A DNA stretch of 17,129 nucleotides, taken from an uncultured Clostridia bacterium (GTDB lineage: Bacteria > Bacillota > Clostridia > TANB77 > CAG-508). Below the pieces are notes generated by a model. It was not told where the DNA came from, did not search any database, and saw only the letters and a program-made list of their open reading frames with translations. A program made the translations under genes and the position numbers. Location of the stretch: the NCBI GenBank assembly GCA_934101145.1, contig CAKOPZ010000025.1:1-17129 (forward strand). Reading direction: 5' to 3'. Shown here piece by piece: positions 1 to 6,419 of the stretch (position 1 is its first letter; each line of letters opens with the position of its first letter).

Positions 1-31
1 ATCTATGTTTTTTCAATATTAAATTTAAAAA

Positions 32-62
32 ATGTAGACAAAACTTTTATTTTTGCCTACAT
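32..62 (-). terminator. Intrinsic terminator of the small gene at 57-341
   Basis: Positions 32-43 pair with 51-62 around a 7-nt loop. The only imperfect position is a U-G wobble when read as minus-strand RNA, and six T follow on that strand. The TAG stop codon (59-57) lies inside the stem, so the terminator belongs to the minus-strand gene. Confidence 0.75.
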
Positions 63-341
63 TAATTTTACACTTACTCTTTTCAAATATTCTTCTAACT
101 CTGATAATTTTATCTTTTTAGATAAGTTTGAAATATACACATCATTTGAATAATTGAAAACTAAAAAAGTAATACTTTTAATAATCACTTTATGTGGCTC
201 AATATATGTAAGATTAGTTTTTTCTAATTTCCTAATGCTACCATTTATAAAAGTAGGGGTAACTTTAGCAAATTCACATATAAATTCAAGTCTCTGTTTT
301 AGACATTCTTCAAATTGTAATTCTTGTTTAATTATTTTCAA
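57..341 (-). CDS. Small protein of unknown function (94 aa)
   Basis: I do not recognise a family. The product is a lysine/glutamate-rich, probably soluble protein with a hydrophobic segment near its middle (IIKSITFLVF) and an amphipathic C-terminal helix ending in a lysine/arginine-rich stretch. An ATG exists at 353, but the sequence AAAGGATGG, a good Shine-Dalgarno, overlaps it and sits about 8 nt upstream of a TTG at 341, so TTG 341 is the likelier start. The gene follows the tmRNA terminator on the same strand and has its own intrinsic terminator overlapping the stop codon. That supports a real gene, although no clear promoter is visible in the short gap after the tmRNA terminator. Existence is moderately likely; function is unknown. 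Confidence 0.5.
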   Translation of the reverse strand: MKIIKQELQFEECLKQRLEFICEFAKVTPTFINGSIRKLEKTNLTYIEPHKVIIKSITFLVFNYSNDVYISNLSKKIKLSELEEYLKRVSVKLM

Positions 342-392
342 TTTTAACACCATCCTTTCATTTGGATGATTTTTATATTGTTTTTAGACAAC

Positions 393-430
393 AAAAAAAT
401 CAACCAGATTTTATTTTCTGATTGATTTTT
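393..430 (-). terminator. Intrinsic terminator of tmRNA
   Basis: On the minus strand positions 430-417 pair with 408-395 (14 bp, one G-U wobble, 8-nt loop), followed by a run of seven T. It lies about 40 nt downstream of the mature tmRNA 3' end. A second hairpin at 436-461 (8-bp stem, positions 436-443 with 454-461) lies between the CCA end and this terminator and would be removed during 3' trimming. Confidence 0.85.
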
Positions 431-467
431 GTATCTATCTGTTTATTAGTTCGAACAGATACGTCAT

Positions 468-822
468 TGGTGGAGATGAGGAGAGTCGAACTCCTTTCCA
501 ATATCTCTTCCATATAAAACTCTCCGAGTGCAGTTTATTGATAAATTTTCCTAAAAGTAGTTCAACAAACAAATCTATCTTTTAGGTAGTCAGATTATAC
601 CCGCTATTTTGATGACGCAAAATAGGTTCGTTCCCCACTAATCGTCGCCTTATTCTAAACCGTGGGCAGAAAAGATAAGACGTCACTGCAACTAGGCAGC
701 GTATGCTAATTCTCTATTATCAGCGTTTATAATTTAATTTTGCTTTTTTTAAGTGGCCAAAGCAACCATCCACTACTCGCTATTTATACTTCTAAAATAC
801 TGTCGAAACCAAATACATCCCC
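468..822 (-). ncRNA. ssrA: tmRNA (transfer-messenger RNA), tag ADNRELAYAA
   Basis: tmRNA rescues ribosomes stalled on non-stop mRNAs, acting with SmpB: it charges with alanine, enters the empty A site and adds a degradation tag. The 5' end GGGGATG (822-816) pairs over 7 bp with CATCTCC near the 3' end, and the RNA ends with discriminator A and an encoded CCA (470-468). The 3' T-arm GAGTTCGACTC and the 5' TTTCGACAG block are the standard tmRNA signatures. The reading frame resumes at GCT (724-722) and encodes ADNRELAYAA, ending at TAG (694-692). Clostridial tags likewise start with A-D/E and end in ALAA, AIAA or AYAA. The mature length is 355 nt, normal for a one-piece tmRNA. Its promoter and terminator are both visible, so it is a monocistronic unit. 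Identification is near certain. Confidence 0.97.
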
Positions 823-889
823 TTATTTAACTACATCTTTATTGCAATAAAGTTAAATTTCCTTAGGCCATGCACACTTGTGAATCTAC
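823..889 (-). other. tmRNA 5' precursor leader with perfect palindrome
   Basis: The -10 box at 901-896 puts the transcription start near 889, about 67 nt before the mature 5' end at 822. The leader contains a perfect 16-bp palindrome, CTTTATTGCAATAAAG at 837-852, close to the expected RNase P cleavage site. The leader boundary is inferred from the promoter position. Confidence 0.5.
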
Positions 890-895
890 TTTTTT

Positions 896-924
896 ATTAT
901 ACTCTATTTTACCTGCTAAATCAA
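896..924 (-). promoter_or_regulatory. Sigma-A promoter of tmRNA
   Basis: The -35 box TTGATT (924-919) and perfect -10 box TATAAT (901-896) are separated by exactly 17 nt on the minus strand. No other minus-strand gene lies between it and ssrA. Confidence 0.85.
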
Positions 925-963
925 TCAGAATTTTATTTAATTTTAAATTTTTTTAATTTTCCC

Positions 964-992
964 TTGCACAATTTAATAATGTATGCTAATAT
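964..992 (+). promoter_or_regulatory. Sigma-A promoter of tRNA-Trp / gtrA / M23 unit
   Basis: TTGCAC (964-969), a 17-nt spacer and TAATAT (987-992) predict a start near 999, just upstream of the tRNA at 1007. An overlapping TATAAT two to three bases further on would give a 20-nt spacer and is less likely to be the box used. Confidence 0.75.
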
Positions 993-1006
993 AATAAAGT
1001 AACTTT

Positions 1007-1081
1007 AGGGGTATAGTGTCAATGGTAGCACATCGGTCTCCAAAACCGCCTGTGAGGGTTCGAATCCTTCTACCCCTGCCA
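1007..1081 (+). tRNA. tRNA-Trp, anticodon CCA
   Basis: The acceptor arm AGGGGTA (1007-1013) pairs with TACCCCT, followed by discriminator G (1078) and encoded CCA (1079-1081). The D arm is GTGT/GCAC, the T arm is GAGGG-TTCGAAT-CCTTC, and the anticodon loop CTCCAAA gives CCA at 1040-1042, which reads UGG (Trp). Pair 27-43 at the base of the anticodon stem is a U/C mismatch; the other arms close. The gene starts only a few nucleotides after the predicted transcription start, and no terminator separates it from the gtrA-like gene 25 bp downstream. Confidence 0.96.
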
Positions 1082-1106
1082 CAATATAATAAAACGAGTG
1101 ATGATA

Positions 1107-1538
1107 ATGGAAAAAATAAAAGACTTAATTAAAAAGCTATGTACAAAAGAAGTTATATTTTATGCAGTTTTTGGGGTATTAACAACTATCATAAATATAG
1201 GTTCTTTTTACTTACTTACAAAATATCTACATATGGAAGATAATTCTGCAAATATGATTGCTATATCTCTTGCAGTTATTGTCGCATATTTTACAAATAA
1301 AGATCTTGTTTTTCACTCAGAAGCTGATGAATTTGGAGAAAAAGTTGTAGAATTCTGCAAGTTCATTTTAGGTAGACTATTTACTATGGCATTTGAATAC
1401 ATAGGCTGTGCCTTACTTTTTAAATTTGTACCTATTCCAGCAGTTATAAGTAAATGCATAATAACAATATTCGTTATTATTTTAAACTTTTTTATTAGTA
1501 AATTTTTTGCATTTAAATCAAAAGAAGAGATAATATAA
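1107..1538 (+). CDS. GtrA family membrane protein
   Basis: A 143-residue protein with four predicted transmembrane helices (about 17-38, 49-63, 85-107 and 113-135), matching the size and topology of the GtrA/DPMS-type family. Family landmarks are the first helix with an FGVLTT-type stretch, an FTNKDLVF motif after helix 2, and a C-terminal FFISKFFAFK end. GtrA-like proteins are thought to move polyprenyl-linked sugars across the membrane, or to partner a glycosyltransferase, in cell-surface glycan modification; no glycosyltransferase is seen nearby, so the substrate is unknown. GTG 1098 and ATG 1101 are in frame upstream, but ATG 1107 has the best-placed weak ribosome binding site (GAG eight bases before it). 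It is probably cotranscribed with tRNA-Trp upstream and the M23 peptidase 35 bp downstream. Confidence 0.85.
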   Translation: MEKIKDLIKKLCTKEVIFYAVFGVLTTIINIGSFYLLTKYLHMEDNSANMIAISLAVIVAYFTNKDLVFHSEADEFGEKVVEFCKFILGRLFTMAFEYIGCALLFKFVPIPAVISKCIITIFVIILNFFISKFFAFKSKEEII

Positions 1539-1573
1539 ATATATTTCGGGGGCTATTAGATAGGAGATTATAT

Positions 1574-2197
1574 ATGTCTAATAGTTTTTTTATGTCTATT
1601 TTTAGTTCAAAAAATTCTATATTTTCTAAATTAATTATCTTAATTGTTATCATAACCTTTTTTATATGTCTGCTCTTTATCCCATTCTTTAATAAATCTT
1701 TGTCCATGACAGAAACTCCAACTGATGCAGATTCTTTTATCATATCAAATGATGAATTTGTTTGGCCAATTCCAGGTTATACATCTGTCACTTCCCCCTT
1801 TGGAAAAAGATATTCTCCAACTGCTGGTGCATCTTCATATCACAAAGGAATTGATATTGGTGCTCCAAAAGGGACATCCTTATACGCTGTATGTGACGGA
1901 GAAATTACATTTGCAGGATTTTTAGGAGGTGGTGGCTATACAATAACACTTACATCTGGTTTAACAAAATTTACTTATTGTCATGTATCTCCTACATACA
2001 TTGTACATATAGGTGACTTAATAAAAAAAGGGCAGTTAATAGGTTTTGTTGGCCCTAAGAATGTTTATGGAGTACCTGGAAATACATATAAAGACTCTCA
2101 AGGAAATCCAACAAATGGTGCTACAACCGGACCTCATCTCCATTTTGGAGTTCGAAAAAATGATAAATACATTAATCCATTAAGTTTATTTGAATAA
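1574..2197 (+). CDS. Membrane-anchored M23 family metallopeptidase
   Basis: A 207-residue probable peptidoglycan endopeptidase of the LytM/M23 family. Residues 19-39 form one hydrophobic helix (uncleaved signal anchor), placing the rest outside the cell. The catalytic domain spans about 70-207 and has the full zinc set: H90 and D94 (HKGID), H137 (YCHV) and the HLH motif at 188-190, whose H190 is the third ligand. All active-site residues are present, so it should be a working zinc peptidase cutting peptide cross-links, not a degenerate LytM activator. There is no LysM, SH3 or coiled-coil domain, so targeting depends on the anchor. The ATG follows TAGGAG with suitable spacing. It is likely the last gene of the tRNA-Trp/gtrA unit and converges on the zinc-ribbon gene, with a hairpin between them. 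Confidence 0.92.
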   Translation: MSNSFFMSIFSSKNSIFSKLIILIVIITFFICLLFIPFFNKSLSMTETPTDADSFIISNDEFVWPIPGYTSVTSPFGKRYSPTAGASSYHKGIDIGAPKGTSLYAVCDGEITFAGFLGGGGYTITLTSGLTKFTYCHVSPTYIVHIGDLIKKGQLIGFVGPKNVYGVPGNTYKDSQGNPTNGATTGPHLHFGVRKNDKYINPLSLFE

Positions 2198-2201
2198 AAA
2201 A

Positions 2202-2226
2202 ATGAAGATATATTACATATCTTCAT
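2202..2226 (-). terminator. Intrinsic terminator of the prepilin peptidase-efp operon
   Basis: Positions 2202-2211 and 2217-2226 form a perfect 10-bp stem around a 5-nt loop, followed on the minus strand by seven T. The TAA stop of the zinc-ribbon gene lies within the loop. On the plus strand the hairpin also follows the M23 gene, but there the T-tract is poor. Confidence 0.8.
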
Positions 2227-2725
2227 CCTCATTTTCATCATTATTTTCTTCTTCATCATCCAATTGATACTCTTCTCCGTCTTCTGCAACACATCCTGCA
2301 CAATGTGAGCAACTTCCAGAGCATCCACCTTCTTCTTCCATATTCCAATCAAGTTCGATTGTATTATGACATTCTGGGCATTGGATTTCCTCTTTGCTTT
2401 CATCTTCAATGTCTGCAGTAAACTCATAATTACAATATGGGCATACAATTTCAAACTCATAATTTTCATCATCTTCGTAAATATCTTTTTCTATTCCATC
2501 TACTGCAGATTGCACAGAATTAATTCTGTTTAAAATTTCCATTTGTTTTTCTTCTATCTCTTGAACTTTGTTATCTGTAAGTTTTGTAACTCTGTCTAGC
2601 ATATCAACAAAAAGTATTGATAAATCTGCAACTTTTTCTTTTACAAATTCTAATGTTTCAGGATCTTTTACATTCTCTTCAAGATCTTTAATTATTTGTT
2701 TATATTTTCCACTCATTTCAGACAT
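2213..2725 (-). CDS. CD1247 N-terminal domain protein with zinc ribbon
   Basis: A 170-residue acidic protein. Residues 5-90 form the helical CD1247-type N-terminal domain found across Clostridia. Residues 95-98 and 116-119 are two CxxC pairs (CPYC, CPEC) forming a zinc ribbon. Residues 135-145 carry a second cysteine cluster (CSGSCSHCAGC), and the C-terminus is a long Asp/Glu/Asn tail. The molecular function of the family is not known. It lies 16 bp after efp in the same operon, so a link to translation or its regulation is possible but only inferred from position. The start ATG 2725 is preceded by GGAAGGAAG; a second in-frame ATG three codons later is less well placed. No membrane segment is seen. 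Confidence 0.8.
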   Translation of the reverse strand: MSEMSGKYKQIIKDLEENVKDPETLEFVKEKVADLSILFVDMLDRVTKLTDNKVQEIEEKQMEILNRINSVQSAVDGIEKDIYEDDENYEFEIVCPYCNYEFTADIEDESKEEIQCPECHNTIELDWNMEEEGGCSGSCSHCAGCVAEDGEEYQLDDEEENNDENEDEDM

Positions 2726-2741
2726 TAAATTTACTTCCTTC

Positions 2742-3308
2742 CTATACTCTTTCCATATATTCGCCAGTTCTTGTGTCTATTCTAACAACATCACCTATAT
2801 TAACGAACATTGGAACCATTAATTCGTAACCATTTTCAAGTGTAGCTGGTTTTCCTGAAGTTGTTGTTGTGTTTCCAGCAAATCCAGGTTCTGTATATGT
2901 AACTTCAAGTTCAACAAACATTGGTGGCTCAACTGAAAATACATTTCCTTTAAAAGATAACATTTTTACATTCATGTTTTCTTTTAAGAATTTTAATCCA
3001 TCACCTATTTGATCTTTATTTAAAGGCATTTGTTCGTATGTTTCATTATCCATAAAATAATATAGATCGCCATCATTATATAGATATTGCATTTCTCTTT
3101 TTTCAATTTCTGCTCCTGGATATTTTTCTGATGGGTTAAATGTTTTTTCTAGAACTGCTCCTGTAATAACATTTTTTAATTTTGTTCTAACAAAAGCTGC
3201 TCCTTTTCCTGGTTTTACATGTTGAAATTCAACTACTTTAAAAACATTTCCGTCCATTTCAAATGTTGTTCCGTTTCTAAAATCTCCTGCCATATATACT
3301 TCTGCCAT
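2742..3308 (-). CDS. efp: Elongation factor P
   Basis: EF-P enters the ribosome E site and helps peptide-bond formation at polyproline stretches. The 188-residue length and three-domain beta-barrel layout (KOW-like domain about 1-65, OB domain II about 67-128, OB domain III about 130-188) are standard. The loop at 31-39 reads VKPGKGAAF, with K35 at the tip where other bacteria place a modified residue. The N-terminus has a few extra residues before the usual AGDFRNG block. No EpmA/EpmB- or YmfI-type modification enzyme is in the window, so any modification cannot be judged. The ATG follows GGGAGG. The gene sits between an Xaa-Pro peptidase and the CD1247-type gene; a peptidase-efp pair is common in Firmicutes. 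Confidence 0.97.
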   Translation of the reverse strand: MAEVYMAGDFRNGTTFEMDGNVFKVVEFQHVKPGKGAAFVRTKLKNVITGAVLEKTFNPSEKYPGAEIEKREMQYLYNDGDLYYFMDNETYEQMPLNKDQIGDGLKFLKENMNVKMLSFKGNVFSVEPPMFVELEVTYTEPGFAGNTTTTSGKPATLENGYELMVPMFVNIGDVVRIDTRTGEYMERV

Positions 3309-3386
3309 AATTATTTCCTCCCTTTATCTCTTATTATTTACATAATTTAATTAGCTTTTAAATTTTACCACATTTTTAGGCTTAAA

Positions 3387-4457
3387 TCAAGTATTATCTA
3401 CTATAATATAATTTTTATCAGATTTCGTTAAATTTATGCATCCATTTTTTGTAATTAAAACTGTATCTTCTATTCTAACTCCAAAACGATTAGGAATATA
3501 AATTCCTGGCTCTGATGTAACAACCATATTTTCCTTTAAAACTCCATCACTTTTACCACTTATTATTGGTATTTCATGAATATCAAGTCCAACTCCATGA
3601 CCCAAAGCATGAACTAGACTATAGCCATTTATTTTAAAATCTCCCTCAACCATTCTGCTAAGTAAACGTACACTTGTACCTTCTTTCATTTCTTTTAATG
3701 TTTGAATTTGATTTTTCAAAACTAAATCATATACACTTTTAACTTGTATTGGCATAAATCCTGCAAATATTGTCCTAGTCATATCTGATGCATATCCCTT
3801 ATATTTACAGCCCATATCAATTGTAATTGTATCTCCTGCTTCTATCTTCTTATCTGTTGGTACTCCATGTGGTTTAGACGAATTTTTACCCGAAACCACA
3901 ATCGTCTCAAAAGATGGACCTTCTGCTCCATTCTCTACAAAAAAATTATCAATTTCAAAAGCAATTTCTTTTTCAGTTTTTCCAATTTTTATAAAATTGC
4001 AAATATGTTTAAAACATTCATCAGTAATATCACATGCTTTTTTTATTAAATTAATTTCTTCTTCATCTTTTATCATACGTTGTTTTTCAAATAAATATTC
4101 TGTTTCTTCTAAATTATGAATCTTATATCTTTGCATATATTTTTTATACATTGCATATGTAACATAATTTTCTTCAAATCCTACATTCTCGCAAAACATA
4201 AAAAAGTTTTCGTAGTCATCTGCAGAAGTATTTGCAATATTATTTACAATAATTCCATCATCTATTGTAAGTGTTGCTTGTACATCTTCTAAATATCTTG
4301 CATCTGTTATAAAAAAATTTTCTTTTCTTGTTATTAGTAGTGTACCCTCTGCATCAAGTCCTGTTAAATACTTTATATTAATAGGGTTTGACACAATCAT
4401 TCCTTGCAAATTTAAAAGACTCATTTTATTTCTTAACCACTGAATTTTTTCATTCAT
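3387..4457 (-). CDS. Xaa-Pro peptidase (M24B aminopeptidase P family)
   Basis: A 356-residue cytosolic dimetal peptidase that removes an N-terminal residue from peptides with proline in position two, or cleaves Xaa-Pro dipeptides. Residues 1-130 are the creatinase-like N-domain and about 133-350 the pita-bread catalytic domain. The five metal ligands are D214, D225, H287, E316 and E330, and catalytic H197 is in KPHGVP; all are present, so it should be active. The length fits the short Firmicutes PepQ/YqhT type; aminopeptidase P versus prolidase cannot be decided from sequence alone. The ATG follows AAAGGGGG. It lies 21 bp after the prepilin peptidase gene and 78 bp before efp. Confidence 0.93.
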   Translation of the reverse strand: MNEKIQWLRNKMSLLNLQGMIVSNPINIKYLTGLDAEGTLLITRKENFFITDARYLEDVQATLTIDDGIIVNNIANTSADDYENFFMFCENVGFEENYVTYAMYKKYMQRYKIHNLEETEYLFEKQRMIKDEEEINLIKKACDITDECFKHICNFIKIGKTEKEIAFEIDNFFVENGAEGPSFETIVVSGKNSSKPHGVPTDKKIEAGDTITIDMGCKYKGYASDMTRTIFAGFMPIQVKSVYDLVLKNQIQTLKEMKEGTSVRLLSRMVEGDFKINGYSLVHALGHGVGLDIHEIPIISGKSDGVLKENMVVTSEPGIYIPNRFGVRIEDTVLITKNGCINLTKSDKNYIIVDNT

Positions 4458-4478
4458 AAAAGTACCCCCTTTGATATT

Positions 4479-5219
4479 TTAAATCATACCTAGTGAAAAT
4501 ACCTTCAGTAAAGTCATAATCAACATATTAAATGGTACATATATTGCAATTACTGTACCTGCAACTATAAATGGTCCAAACGGAATATATTCATTTGCTT
4601 TCTTTCTTCTTAAAATAAGTATTACTATACTTACTATTGCTGCAAATAAAAACGCCATTACAGAAATCATAATAATATACATACATCCAAAATATAATCC
4701 AAGTGCTCCCATAAGTTTTACATCGCCAAATCCCATTGCTTCTTTTCCTGCAATAAGACCTCCAACAAATGTAATAATCAAAAATATTCCAGCTCCTATA
4801 ACCATTCCTAAAATATTATCTATAAAAATACTTATTCCTGTATTCAAATTAGTAATTGCACTTAAAACTGTAAAAAATAATCCACTCTCAAGCATTGTAA
4901 GTGTTAGTCTGTTTGGTATTATTTGTAATTTCAAGTCAATGCAAAAACTACTTAAAAGCATTGGCATTAACACTGCGTATCTAACCATTCTTATCGTAAA
5001 TCCAAATCTGTAAAGTAAAATAACATACGCTATTGCCATCAGTAGCATAAATAAATATTTCGGTTTACAATTTTTTAAATACTCCGAAAAAAATTCTCTT
5101 GTAAATACTTTTTTATATTCTGGAAGTCGAATATTACACCAATCAACAAATTGGCCTACTGCAACTCCAATCATACCAAGTAAAACATACCATAATATAT
5201 GTATTTCATTTATATACAT
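4479..5219 (-). CDS. Prepilin peptidase (A24 family)
   Basis: A 246-residue multi-pass membrane aspartic protease of the type IV prepilin peptidase family, which cuts the leader from class III signal peptides of pilins and pseudopilins. The catalytic aspartates are D95 (in CIDLKLQIIPNRLT) and D166 (in GFGDVKLMG). About eight hydrophobic segments are visible. The N-terminal domain keeps the conserved NIRLPEYK region but lacks the paired CxxC zinc motifs of the PilD type, having only single cysteines at 28 and 51. Cleavage is therefore likely, while the N-methylation of classical enzymes is uncertain. It is first in the operon, behind a strong promoter. No pilin assembly genes are in the window; the FGE-like gene at 16279 could be a substrate only if its missing N-terminus is pilin-like. 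Confidence 0.9.
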   Translation of the reverse strand: MYINEIHILWYVLLGMIGVAVGQFVDWCNIRLPEYKKVFTREFFSEYLKNCKPKYLFMLLMAIAYVILLYRFGFTIRMVRYAVLMPMLLSSFCIDLKLQIIPNRLTLTMLESGLFFTVLSAITNLNTGISIFIDNILGMVIGAGIFLIITFVGGLIAGKEAMGFGDVKLMGALGLYFGCMYIIMISVMAFLFAAIVSIVILILRRKKANEYIPFGPFIVAGTVIAIYVPFNMLIMTLLKVFSLGMI

Positions 5220-5266
5220 TTCTTAACTTCCTTTCATTTTTCATATGTTTGTACAATTTCAATATA

Positions 5267-5295
5267 ATATTATCAATACTACCTCTTATTGTCAA
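5267..5295 (-). promoter_or_regulatory. Sigma-A promoter of the prepilin peptidase-pepP-efp operon
   Basis: Perfect TTGACA (5295-5290), a 17-nt spacer and TAATAT (5272-5267) on the minus strand. The predicted start near 5260 leaves a leader of about 40 nt. Confidence 0.85.
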
Positions 5296-5306
5296 GTATC
5301 TTTAAT

Positions 5307-5337
5307 GGTGACTTTTGAGTCCGTCCCAAAAGTCACC
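5307..5337. repeat. REP-like perfect palindrome
   Basis: GGTGACTTTT (5307-5316) and its exact complement AAAAGTCACC (5328-5337) flank an 11-nt G+C-rich loop reading GGGACGGACTC on the minus strand. Neither strand has a T-tract after it, so it is not a classical terminator. The stem-loop with a GGGACGG core resembles short palindromes that I recall being scattered through Firmicutes genomes and linked to REP-associated Y1 transposases (RAYTs). Its position, a few bases after the yqeG stop and just before the next promoter, is typical of such elements. Confidence 0.55.
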
Positions 5338-5341
5338 AAAA

Positions 5342-5830
5342 TCACCTATTTTTCAAATATCTTTTTATTATGATATTTTCTAAAGGTCTTTTTATTTTCG
5401 TAATAAGATAATCTTTTTCTTCTATTGGTTTTACCAAAATAGAAAACATTTTACTCCTGTTTGCTCCAATTACATCTGTCATTATTTGATCGCCAACTAC
5501 AGCAATTTCATTGCTTTGCAAATCCAGTATTTTTTTTGCTTTATTAAACCCAAATTTCAATGGTTTTTTTGCAAAATATATAAATGGGATATCAAGTGTT
5601 TCTGCTACTTTCTTAACTTTTTCAATTTTATTACTATTTGATAAAATACAGCACTTAATTCCTTGTTTTTTTACCTCATCTATCCATTCTTTAGTACCAT
5701 CTGGCATATTTTTGCTAAAATCTATCAATGTATTATCAACATCTAAAATTATTCCTTTTATATTATTCTTTTTTAGCAAATCTATACTTATTTTCCTTAC
5801 ATTCTCAACATATTCTCGTGGATATATCAT
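5342..5830 (-). CDS. yqeG: YqeG family HAD IIIA-type phosphatase
   Basis: A 162-residue haloacid dehalogenase-fold phosphatase. Motif I is LDVDNTL with nucleophile D30 and acid D32, motif II is SNSNK (about 64-68), motif III lysine lies in AKKPLKFG (about K89), and motif IV is GDQIMTD with D114 and D119. This set and length match the YqeG/YqeG-like IIIA subfamily; the physiological substrate is not established here. The ATG has GGAGG seven bases upstream. It lies 13 bp after oapA in the same direction and is probably the last gene of the OLE RNA transcript. Its TGA stop is immediately followed by the palindrome at 5307-5337. Confidence 0.92.
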   Translation of the reverse strand: MIYPREYVENVRKISIDLLKKNNIKGIILDVDNTLIDFSKNMPDGTKEWIDEVKKQGIKCCILSNSNKIEKVKKVAETLDIPFIYFAKKPLKFGFNKAKKILDLQSNEIAVVGDQIMTDVIGANRSKMFSILVKPIEEKDYLITKIKRPLENIIIKRYLKNR

Positions 5831-5843
5831 ACTTTACCTCCAT

Positions 5844-6377
5844 TTATTTTCTTTTGTTTTCCTTTATTACAAAACTCATAACTTTTCCAACAGCATGAAC
5901 AATTTGTGTTGAGTTTTTTTGTGCAAAATTTTTGCCAAGTGCTTTACCTCCTACAGTTAGTGAAGCTACCATAGCACTTAAAATAAACTGAAGATTAAAT
6001 GAAATTCCATACTGGCTTGCCATTTTGCTTGCAACAATAGCACTTATTGCACCAGAAAGTACCCCACATATATCTCCTATTACATCTGCACATATATTTG
6101 CAACTTTTGCTGAATTACGTATCAAAAATATCGAAGCTTTTGAGCCTTTAGCTTTTTTAGTTGCCTTTGCATGAAATTCATGTTCATTTGCAACAGTAAT
6201 TGCAACTCCAATTATATCAAAAACTATACCAACTAAAATAACTGCAATTAATATTACAATTGCAGGTAAAACTTCCAAACTATTTAAAGCATTTGTTGAT
6301 ATATATGAAAATGTTATTGATAATACAAATGTTGTTATAAAAATTATAATAAACCATCTCAGGCTATCTTTGTTCAT
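5844..6377 (-). CDS. oapA: OapA-like (OLE-associated) four-helix membrane protein
   Basis: A 177-residue membrane protein with four hydrophobic segments (about 8-28, 37-62, 95-117 and 128-145) separated by a basic loop rich in Lys and Ala (about 70-94). This resembles the small DUF21/CorB-like proteins of Clostridia and the OLE-associated protein A, which binds OLE RNA and holds it at the membrane. Conserved-looking parts are the second helix with DIIGVA, the HEFHA and RNSAKVA blocks of the loop, and ICADVIGDICG. It has no CBS domains, so it is not a full CorB/CorC transporter. The ribosome binding site is poor: AGAAAGGG lies about 35 nt upstream, beyond a small hairpin at 6391-6412, so translation may depend on the RNA fold. 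It directly follows the OLE RNA, which is the main support for the name. Confidence 0.85.
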   Translation of the reverse strand: MNKDSLRWFIIIFITTFVLSITFSYISTNALNSLEVLPAIVILIAVILVGIVFDIIGVAITVANEHEFHAKATKKAKGSKASIFLIRNSAKVANICADVIGDICGVLSGAISAIVASKMASQYGISFNLQFILSAMVASLTVGGKALGKNFAQKNSTQIVHAVGKVMSFVIKENKRK

Positions 6378-6390
6378 TTTTTATCGTCTA

Positions 6391-6412
6391 ATTAATCTAT
6401 TTTTTGATTAAT
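6391..6412 (-). other. Small hairpin between OLE RNA and the oapA start
   Basis: ATTAATC (6391-6397) pairs with GATTAAT (6406-6412) around an A-rich loop on the minus strand. The only Shine-Dalgarno-like sequence for oapA (AGAAAGGG) lies just upstream of this hairpin. Folding would bring it to about 13 nt from the ATG. No T-tract follows, so it is not a terminator. Confidence 0.35.
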
Positions 6413-6419
6413 CCCTTTC

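Noticed and set aside
2134..2472. A 112-residue minus-strand frame overlapping the zinc-ribbon gene and the M23 gene end
   Set aside because: It is in a different frame of a gene with clear CxxC motifs and has Lys/Met-rich shadow composition.
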